Below, piece by piece: positions 31,884-39,700 of a DNA stretch of 42,185 nucleotides; positions within the stretch are counted from its first letter, which is position 1; the number at the start of each line of letters is the position of its first letter. Location: positions 1 to 42,185 of the forward strand of contig JAIXSF010000175.1 of assembly GCA_027484835.1 (NCBI GenBank), in the 5' to 3' direction. Origin of the DNA: Rhizobiaceae bacterium (GTDB taxonomy: Bacteria; Pseudomonadota; Alphaproteobacteria; Rhizobiales; Rhizobiaceae). A program made the translations under genes and the position numbers. The notes under the pieces were generated by a model that was given only the letters and a program-made list of their open reading frames with translations, was not told the origin of the DNA and searched no databases.

Positions 31884-34163
31884 TCAGGACAATTGCCTGA
31901 CGCCGATCCTCGGAAGCACGGGGTGGAGCATCTGATTGGCGCGGCCGATCTCGACACAGGATATCAGGTAGCAAAGTACGGATTCCGCGCCGCGGTTCTC
32001 ATTGGGACGGTCGGCATGCAGTCCGTCCCGACAACTGCCGGTCTCCCGGTCGACGAGCGAAATGTCATGGTCGTTGCTGCCGGTGAACCAGTTGAAGGCT
32101 CTGTTTGCCGCTTGCATCCAGGTTATGTCGGTGGTTGCCTCGTAGGCTGCGAGACAGGCGGCGATCGTAGCCGTTGCCTCGACCGGTTGCTGGTCAAACA
32201 GCCTGGGCGCCTGTCCGATTTCGAAGAAACCATCCGTACCGATGGCCCGGAAATGTCCCGCTTGAGCGGTTTGCTGGGTCATCAGCCAGGTCAGTGTCGC
32301 AAGTCCCGCCTCGACGAATTCGGGCATTCCGGCCGACTTTCCCGTCGTGATCAGCGCCTGGCTCAGCCGGGCGTTTTCATAGGAGAGCCCTTCTTCGAAC
32401 CACCGGCGGTCGCCTTTGGACACGCGCTGGTCCAGATCCATCAGCTTCTCCGCAAGCTGTATGCGCAGCAGACGGCTATCGGTGTCCTGTGGGTTAACCT
32501 GGCAATAGGCGTCAAGGCCGAGAAGGGAGAAGGCCCACGCCCGCGGTGAACTGAAGGTCGCCGTCACCCCCATCGCCCGGGCAAAAAGCGCGCTCGCCCA
32601 GCGACGACGCGGTGCATCGGTATCGAACAGCATGCAGGAACCGAGAGCCCAGAGGGTGCGCCCGTGACTGTCTTCCGAGCCCTCATCCTCCAGCCAGCGA
32701 CGGTCGAAGCTCATGAAGTTGCGAAAACGGCCCGTATCCGGGTTCCAGGCATGTTCGACAAAGGCGGCGAAGGACGCCGTCATGTGGTCGGCAATGCCCA
32801 GTTCCCCTGCGGATGATAGCAGTGATGAAAGCAGCAGTGCACGAGCATTGTCGTCGACACAGTAGCCATGCGACCGGTCGGGAACGGAAAAGATGGCATG
32901 CTGCATGATGCCGGTGTCGTCGCACATCGCATGGAAGTGCCCGAGCTTGAGCGCGGTCTGCTGCGGCGGACGTTTCATCCGCAGGGAGACGAGATCGCTG
33001 ACAAGCTTGGGCCGTGAGGCTTCCCGCGCTCTCGTCATGCTGTCGAGATAGAGTTCGGCGACGTGAGACCAGATCATCGCGCGTCCCGCCTGATAAGCGA
33101 GCCGTCGCATGGTCATCCGGGCATCGTCATCGCCAAGCAGGGCAGCGATTGCAGTCGCCGTGGCCGTCGCGTCGCCGAAGGGAACAAGGATACCGCGATC
33201 GTCTGCAAGCAGGTCGAGCGCGTGCCAATAAGGCGTAGAGACCACGGCACTTCCCATGCCGAAGCTGTAGGCGAGCGTCCCCGACGTCATCTGCGCCTCA
33301 TCGAGATAGGGCGTCACGTAGACGTCGCAAATGGCAATGAAGTCGAGAAGCGTTGGCAGGTCGACGAAACGGTTGAGGAACTGCACCGCATGCCCGACCC
33401 CCAGCTGTTCTGCACGCTGGCGCAGGCTGTCGCGATAGGCCTCGCCCTGACTGCGCAACAAGGTCGGATGGGTCGCACCAAGCACGATGTATACGGCCTG
33501 AGGGCTGTCGTTCAGGATCGCCGGCATCGCATCGATGACCACTTCGATGCCCTTGTTGGGGGAGAGAAGACCGAAAGTCAGGATCAGTGGACGCCCTGCA
33601 TATCCGCGCTTTGCCTTGGCAACCTCCGGGTCATGAAAGGGTCGGTCGGGTATGCCGTGGGCAATGACGTCGATCTTCTGGGGCGTGACCCCATAGACTT
33701 CGGTGAGCAGCGAGTGTCCCTTTTCAGCCATCGCCACGACACGACTGGAATGCGCGATCACCTTCTGCAGCACACGAAGCTGCGACGGAGTGGGGTCTGC
33801 CAGAATGGTATGGCAGGTCGTCACCACCGGGATGCGCAGATTTGCCAGAAGCATGATGATGAACTCGCCATCCGGGCCGCCGAAAATGCCGAATTCATGC
33901 TGCAGCGACACCGCATCAAACTGGCCTTCGTTGAGTATCCGGGCCGCGGTGACATAGTCTTCGACCTCTCCCTCGCGGATCTCAAAGATCACGTCCGCGG
34001 GGTAGGCGTAGGATTGCTTGTCGTCCGTTACCGCAACGATGCTGGTTTGGACGTCGCCGGCTTCTCCTGCCATGGCTCGGGAGAGGTCACTGGTGAAGGT
34101 CGCGATGCCACACTGGCGGGGCGGAGAGTTGCCGATGAAGGCAATACGCGTCGGCTTTGTCAT
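31884..34163 (-). CDS. GT4 glycosyltransferase fused to a helical C-terminal domain
   Basis: 759 residues. The N-terminal 380 are a GT-B family 4 glycosyltransferase: RIAFIGNSPPRQCGIATFTSDL, VSLQHEFGIFGGPDG, LTFGLLSPNKGIEVVIDAMP (nucleotide-binding start of the second half) and DEAQMTSGTLAYSFGMGSAVVST (sugar-nucleotide site region). The remaining 380 residues look like an (alpha/alpha)-type helical toroid: GYCVDDNARALLLSSLLSS, HGRTLWALGSCMLF, PRAWAFSLLGLDAY, SYENARLSQALI. This two-domain form may couple polymer synthesis with recognition or trimming. AGGGAA lies 7 nt before ATG 34163. First large gene of the cassette with GH130 and AGE. Confidence 0.85.
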   Translation of the reverse strand: MTKPTRIAFIGNSPPRQCGIATFTSDLSRAMAGEAGDVQTSIVAVTDDKQSYAYPADVIFEIREGEVEDYVTAARILNEGQFDAVSLQHEFGIFGGPDGEFIIMLLANLRIPVVTTCHTILADPTPSQLRVLQKVIAHSSRVVAMAEKGHSLLTEVYGVTPQKIDVIAHGIPDRPFHDPEVAKAKRGYAGRPLILTFGLLSPNKGIEVVIDAMPAILNDSPQAVYIVLGATHPTLLRSQGEAYRDSLRQRAEQLGVGHAVQFLNRFVDLPTLLDFIAICDVYVTPYLDEAQMTSGTLAYSFGMGSAVVSTPYWHALDLLADDRGILVPFGDATATATAIAALLGDDDARMTMRRLAYQAGRAMIWSHVAELYLDSMTRAREASRPKLVSDLVSLRMKRPPQQTALKLGHFHAMCDDTGIMQHAIFSVPDRSHGYCVDDNARALLLSSLLSSAGELGIADHMTASFAAFVEHAWNPDTGRFRNFMSFDRRWLEDEGSEDSHGRTLWALGSCMLFDTDAPRRRWASALFARAMGVTATFSSPRAWAFSLLGLDAYCQVNPQDTDSRLLRIQLAEKLMDLDQRVSKGDRRWFEEGLSYENARLSQALITTGKSAGMPEFVEAGLATLTWLMTQQTAQAGHFRAIGTDGFFEIGQAPRLFDQQPVEATATIAACLAAYEATTDITWMQAANRAFNWFTGSNDHDISLVDRETGSCRDGLHADRPNENRGAESVLCYLISCVEIGRANQMLHPVLPRIGVRQLS

Positions 34164-34364
34164 GGGGCGTTCCCTTCAGAACTTGATGGATAGGTCTGGA
34201 TCCGGACGACCCAACTGGGCGACGCCTCCAGAGATGCACGAGGCCGATGGGACCCTAAAAAAAGAGCGGTTTCGGACGTGAATTGCGACGACACGACATC
34301 TCCCGTTTTGGGATAGGGTTTCGCCTTTGAGCCTTGATAGAAAGGCGGCACGAGGACCGCCCAT

Positions 34365-34541
34365 TCATCGCGTGGGCTTTGGTGGAACCGTTGCTTCGCC
34401 TGCATGAAACGCGTGGACGCTGCATTCGGGCCGTTTTCCAGCACCAGTCCTGATCTCGAAGACATTTGGCCTGAGAGACGCCAAGGCGGCCCTCTTCCTC
34501 CGAATATCGGCCAGGATGATCACTTTGCCTGTGACGTCCAT
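34365..34541 (-). CDS. Short hypothetical protein, 58 residues
   Basis: ATG 34541 with AGGA about 9 nt upstream; product begins MDVTGKVIILADIRRKRAAL and is basic and soluble. No family recognised. It is oriented with the GT4-GH130-AGE cassette and ends 201 bp before it. The frame is also open further upstream through another possible start at 34670. Could be a real leader-type gene or chance. Confidence 0.3.
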   Translation of the reverse strand: MDVTGKVIILADIRRKRAALASLRPNVFEIRTGAGKRPECSVHAFHAGEATVPPKPTR

Positions 34542-34563
34542 CAGACGTTGTCCTGACGGGGGC

Positions 34564-34626
34564 TCATGACGATCCCGGGCAAGCTGCGAGCACCATGATG
34601 GTGGGGGATTGCCTATGGGTCGGCAT
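34564..34626 (-). CDS. Micro-ORF, 20 residues, strong ribosome site
   Basis: ATG 34626 lies 6 nt after AAAGGAGA; the peptide ends in TGA at 34566. Unknown peptide; noted because of the good Shine-Dalgarno and its position in the long leader of the glycan cassette. Confidence 0.25.
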   Translation of the reverse strand: MPTHRQSPTIMVLAACPGSS

Positions 34627-34666
34627 GAGCGTCTCCTTTCGCGGGTCACCGCGCCTCTCGCGGCGG

Positions 34667-34741
34667 TCATGCCGGTGGAGGGGTCGTCCTTCTAGCGCTG
34701 GTCTCGAAGATTGCGATCGACGGAGAAAAACTGGAAGACAT
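34667..34741 (-). CDS. Micro-ORF, 24 residues, very strong ribosome site
   Basis: AAAGGAGGACGAC precedes ATG 34741; the stop overlaps another ATG as ATGA (34667-34670), a coupling arrangement. The peptide is Ser/Thr/Pro-rich (MSSSFSPSIAIFETSARR start). No family recognised. The rest of 34742-35040 shows no supportable gene; overall 34164-35040 is leader or intergenic DNA. Confidence 0.3.
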   Translation of the reverse strand: MSSSFSPSIAIFETSARRTTPPPA

Positions 34742-35040
34742 GTCGTCCTCCTTTGTTGGGGCCAGGGTGAACACCGCCCAGAAAGTGACAGTGCCCGTTT
34801 GATGGCTGCCACTATCAAGGATATGGGGCCGCCACCTAAAATTGCAAGATGCGCCCGCAGAACCACCATAGCGCAACGACAGATGGCAACCATTACGCGT
34901 GTTTATCGCTTTCAAAAGACCGCCGAGAGCTTCAAGATCGATAGCCGTTCTACTGCTCGCATGCTCGGACCAACAGGGCCGGAAACTACTCACATCCCCA
35001 GGACGGACCTCATCTCTTGGCTGAGACATTCGTCCCAAGG

Positions 35041-35292
35041 TCAATCCTTGCCGAATTTCAGCTCCGGCGACGCGTAGAGGGGCTGATTGACGGTCGTGTC
35101 ACCAGCGCTCGGGAAGTAGAATTTCAACAGCAGGATGCTGAGGATGCCGCCGATCGCAAGGGTGAGGAGTGCCAGCATGACGAGGCGCAATTTGTTATGT
35201 ATCCCGGACGGGTGGAGGCGTATCGCCGATGACTGGCAACAGAACGCGAATTCGATCCTTGCCTCGTCCACCGTGATGGTTGCTGCACCCAT
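35041..35292 (-). CDS. Small hypothetical membrane protein
   Basis: About 83 residues if started at ATG 35292; the frame is open to 35439. A convincing transmembrane helix (LRLVMLALLTLAIGGILSIL) at about 36-62 is followed by a short polar tail ending LYASPELKFGKD. The ribosome site at 35292 is too close (GGAG with 1-nt gap), so the start is uncertain. No family recognised. The interval 35293-35575 shows no further gene. Confidence 0.35.
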   Translation of the reverse strand: MGAATITVDEARIEFAFCCQSSAIRLHPSGIHNKLRLVMLALLTLAIGGILSILLLKFYFPSAGDTTVNQPLYASPELKFGKD

Positions 35293-35575
35293 GCTCCAGG
35301 GACGGATTCTACCTAGGTCCGAAGCGGTCGCCACGCCGTTTTCTGCTTCGCACTCACCAGGATCTGGTCTGCGAGAGGCTTGGACGCCGGCCAACCCCTC
35401 GACAGCAAACATGGCGTGAACCCGGGCCTGCGGATCCAATAATCATCCTGGTACATGGTTCCGCCAGGCCGGAAACCTGAGGCGCGCGTAAGTAGATTCC
35501 GGCTCTCATCGGAACGGCCCATCCCTCTTTATTGTGAGCCCAGGTCGATTCGTCGCGGCTTTTGTGGAGGAATGC

Positions 35576-35782
35576 ATGGCCTTTATCTCAGACAAACCGA
35601 TTGACGAATCCTCCGACGCGAGCCTTCGTGCAGCCTTCACCAAGGCTTGCGTGCTGCACGGGTTTTCCCCGGATGGGGAAGATGGTTCCGATCTTGCGAC
35701 CGTCCTCAGCCATGCGTTCAGGCGGGGCATCACGAACGAAGAAGCGCTGATCGCCTTGGTCAGGAACTTGACCGAGGATTGA
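35576..35782 (+). CDS. Small hypothetical protein, 68 residues
   Basis: ATG 35576 follows GGAGG (35566-35570) at 5-nt spacing. The product is acidic and predicted helical (SLRAAFTKACVLHGF, TNEEALIALVRNLTED), soluble, without cysteine motifs or a known domain. It stands alone, convergent with the response regulator at 35840. Good ribosome site and protein-like composition support it. Confidence 0.5.
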   Translation: MAFISDKPIDESSDASLRAAFTKACVLHGFSPDGEDGSDLATVLSHAFRRGITNEEALIALVRNLTED

Positions 35783-35839
35783 AGGACGATGGTGTGCTGA
35801 GCCATGCCAGCTCGGTCTGCAACGGGTAGAGAAGTCTGA

Positions 35840-36223
35840 TCAGGTGTTTCTCTTCAAGGTGTGCCTGCCAGTTGCCTGCATGGCCATAGTGATCGCCTCG
35901 CCGACATCCGCATCAAGAAACGGCTTTTGCAATATGATGACATTGTCCGGGACTTCGTCTCTGACCAACCTGTCGCCGGTCATGAAGATGTGGGGTATGG
36001 ATCCTTCTTTCAGGATCCTCGCGACAGCCAGGATCCCACTGCCCTGCTTCAGATGCCTGTCGACAATCAGGAGATCCGGCCTTAGCCGCGCGGCCGCTTC
36101 GACGGCCGCATCTTCGGTCACTTCGATCGCACAAACCTCGTATCCCATGTCCACGAGGAGTTCTGCGAAGAAGATGGAAATGAGCGGCTCGTCTTCCGCA
36201 AGCAGTATTCGAAGTTTCTCCAT
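35840..36223 (-). CDS. Single-domain response regulator
   Basis: 127 residues, receiver domain only. The acidic pocket is LAEDEP (residues 9-13), phosphoacceptor D55 (LLIVDRHL), conserved Thr in FMTGD and Lys in LQKPF. The IPHIFMTGD segment again resembles the FAT GUY type. Start ATG 36223 is 4 nt after the stop of the small upstream gene, though the ribosome site is weak. Divergent from the large hybrid kinase, for which it may be an accessory phosphate acceptor (inference). Confidence 0.85.
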   Translation of the reverse strand: MEKLRILLAEDEPLISIFFAELLVDMGYEVCAIEVTEDAAVEAAARLRPDLLIVDRHLKQGSGILAVARILKEGSIPHIFMTGDRLVRDEVPDNVIILQKPFLDADVGEAITMAMQATGRHTLKRNT

Positions 36224-36227
36224 CGTT

Positions 36228-36503
36228 TCAAACTCTCGCCTTGACCGGGCATAGGGCCGGCTCTGCCTGGACGATGGACGGAAATACCAGGGACGCAAGA
36301 AACCGCTCGATCTGCCAAAGTTGTCTCTCGGTGTCGCCGTTGAGGCCGGCAAACGGACCGGCGGTCACCCGGCCGCCCGTCAGGTTCAGGAGACCATGCT
36401 TGATGCCGGAACGCAGGTCGTTCGCTGCGGCAAGTTGGCGATTGGTCGTGAACGTGGAGGGGGCGCGAGCGTTCTCGGTCAAGCTGTTTTGGATGGGGCT
36501 CAT
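36228..36503 (-). CDS. Hypothetical protein, 91 residues, coupled to response regulator
   Basis: ATG 36503 with AGGA about 9 nt upstream; stop 4 nt before the response-regulator ATG, an operon-like spacing. Product starts MSPIQNSLTENARAPS and contains GIKHGLLNLTGGRVTAGPF and a helical RQLWQIERFLASLVF. No family recognised. The tight spacing suggests a functional partner of the regulator. The 292 bp from 36504 to 36795 before the large kinase show only promoter-like AT-rich stretches. Confidence 0.45.
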   Translation of the reverse strand: MSPIQNSLTENARAPSTFTTNRQLAAANDLRSGIKHGLLNLTGGRVTAGPFAGLNGDTERQLWQIERFLASLVFPSIVQAEPALCPVKARV

Positions 36504-36795
36504 GGCGTGAATTCCTGGTATCATCCGTCGCGATGCCACAGGACGCAACATCGGCACATCGATCAGCGGGATCTCGGCGTCCCGGCTTTCTGACTGTTTT
36601 CGGCACCATAGTTTATGCCAGCCCTGGAATAGAGGCTCGGAAAACACTCATTCCGGCAAGCCAGCATACAACGCATTGACCGACCGCGCCAAAGGTGACC
36701 ATGTCATTGACATCGATCAGCTTGTAATGCTCCCCCAAGGAGTATCATTGGTCTTTGTAACGGCTTCTTTGAAGGAGCGCGAAGGGATCGATACC

Positions 36796-39700
36796 ATGGA
36801 GGCTGCCGGTTCATTCAGCGGCAACGGATTGCCAACCCCTGCTCTCAAGGATGAAACGCAAAGCGTGAGCGCCTCTCAGAGGCGGCTTCCTGTCGTGGCG
36901 ATCGGTGCGTCTGCAGGTGGGCTTGACGCGTTTCGCAAGCTTCTGGACGGCATTGCTGTACCCAGTGGAGCAGCATTCATCTTCGTTCAGCATCTCGATC
37001 CGCACCACCAGAACCTCCTCGTCGATCTCCTGGCCGACACCACTGGCATGACCGTGGTGGAAGCGAAAAGCGAGGTCCCGCTTGAGCGCGACCATGTCTA
37101 TGTCATAGCGCCCGGTACTGTGCTGACGGTAAAGAACGGCCTTCTGCAGGTGGCAACCATCCATCCGCCGCACGGCGCGCGGTTGCCGTTCGATACCCTT
37201 TTGAATTCTCTTGCAGAAGATGCAGGAGCATCAGCGCTCGCGATTATTCTTTCGGGCACCGGCACAGACGGGAGCATTGGACTTGCCGCAATCAAACAAC
37301 ACGGCGGTATGGTCTTGGTCCAAAAACCCGAGGAAGCCGGCTATGATGGCATGCCCCGGAGTGCTGTGGCCACAAATCTCGCCGAAAAGGTCCTGACCGT
37401 TCGGGAAATGCCGGAGGAAATCGCAGAGTTCGCGCGAAACCTCCCAGAGCCACCAACGTCCCAAGCAGACGGTGAGACGGGCATAAAGGCGGCTGCACCA
37501 TCTTCGACATTGCTCGATATCATCAATGTTCTTCGCGCGAAGACGGCCCACGACTTTACCTCCTACAAACCAGGCACCCTGCAGCGTCGGGTCGAGCGTC
37601 GGATGGGAATGAAGGGTTTATCCCCCAACGCCATGGATCAGTATCTTGCGTTGATCGACGAGGAAAAGGGCGAGCGCGACGACCTGGCCAAGGATCTGCT
37701 GATCAATGTCACCAGCTTCTTCCGTGATCGCGCTGTCTTTGAAACTCTGGGAAACACCGTCATCCCCGATCTGGTGAAGGCACATTCACCGGACCAGCCG
37801 TTGCGGATCTGGATCGCGGGCTGCAGCAGCGGGGAAGAGGCCTATTCAATCGCCATCCTCTTCCGCGAAGCGCTGTCCGCCAGCAATTCTCCGATTAAAC
37901 TGCAGATCTTTGCCTCTGACGTCGATCAGGATGCAGTGGCGACAGCGCGCGATGGACTGTATCCGGAGACGATCAAGGCTGACATAAGCGCAGACAGGCT
38001 GGCGCACTTCTTCCTGAAGGAAGACAACGGCTACCGTGTTGCCCCGGATATCCGGTCGATGATCGTCTTCACCGTTCAGGACGTGCTATCCGATCCGCCA
38101 TTTTCGCGCATCGACATGGTCTCCTGCCGCAATCTCCTGATCTATCTGGACCACAAGGGCCAGGCGAAGGCGATCTCCCACTTTCACTTTGCGCTGCGCG
38201 AGGGCGGCGTCCTGCTTCTCGGCGCCACGGAAACCGCGGGCAGCATCGAAGGTCGCTTCACACCGATTTCCAAGGCTGACCGAATCTACCGCCATATTGG
38301 CCGAAGCCGTCCGGGCGATATGATGTTTTCACTCAATGGGGCTGCGGGAGTTCACGTCCCCCAGAGGTCAACGCCGAAGGCAATGCACACCGCGTCCCCA
38401 TCCCTCGCGGATATCTGCAACCGGAAGATACTCGAGATCTATGCCCCGGCCGTGGCCGTGGTCAATCGGAAGAACGAGTGCGTTTTCACGATGGGACGCA
38501 TCGGAAACTATCTTGAGATTGCGCCCGGCTATCCCACCGTCGATCTGTTCGCCATGACGCCCAAGACGCTGCACACCAAGCTGCGGTCGGCGATCCAGCG
38601 CTGCGCGCAGGAGAAGACCGCAATCGTCGCGCGCGGGGGCGAGATAACGGACGGGGAAAGCATCGTCAGGCGCGTCAGCATTCGTGTGGAACCGATCGAG
38701 CATGACGGCCAGAGCCTGTTTCTGATCTGTTTTACCGACGAACCCGACGTCCAGACGAAAGCCTTATCCGGTACTGCCGAGACGGCCGAGCTTGGACGGG
38801 TGCGTGAGCTTGAGGCTGAACTCGTCGCCACACGCATCGAACTGAATGGCGCGATCAGCAATCTCGAACTGGCGGTCCAAGAGCAGAAGGCAATCAATGA
38901 AGAAGCTTTGTCGTTCAACGAGGAGTTTCAATCGACGAATGAGGAGCTGCTCACCTCAAAGGAGGAGCTCCAGTCTTTGAACGAAGAACTGACGGCCTTG
39001 AACAGTCAGTTACAGAAAACGCTGGAAAAGCAGAGAACCACCTCGAACGACCTGCAGAACATTCTCTATAGCACCGCTGTGGCAACCCTTTTCCTGGATG
39101 CGGACCTGAACATCCGCTTCTTCACGCCCGCCACCAAGGTGGTATTTCACGTCATCCCGGGCGACATCGGTCGCCCTTTGGCCGACCTCAGGTCGCTCGC
39201 CGTCGATACGACGCTGATCGCCGATGCAAAGTCGGTGCTTGCCGATCAGGAACCGCTGGAGCGCAAGATCGAAGCATCCGGCGGCCTCTGGTATCTGCGG
39301 CGGATCATGCCCTATCTCGACGAAGACAAGGCGGTCGAAGGCGTGGTCATAACCTTCGTTGATGTCACGGAGCAGCGAAATACCTCCGAGGCGCTGGGAC
39401 TGGCCAAGCGGCAGGCCGAGATCGCCAATGTCGCCAAATCCCGTTTTCTTGCGGCGGCCAGCCACGATCTGCGCCAGCCGCTGCAGACCTTGAGCCTGCT
39501 GCAGGGGCTTCTCGTACGTCGAAACCACGATGAACGATCGAGTGAGTTGCTGGCGAGATTTGAAAGCACGCTTGGGTCCATGTCGGGCATGCTGAACGAC
39601 CTTCTCGATATCAACCAGATTGAGAGCGGTGTGGTGAAGGCGGCCGTAGTGGATTTCGGCGTGAGGACTTTGTTCGCGTCGCTGCGGGATGAGCTCACTT

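Noticed and set aside
35511-35536. GGAAC (35511) as a second EcfG promoter for the 68-residue gene
   Set aside because: No CGTT at 16-17 nt; the sequence there is TTGTG, so the match fails.
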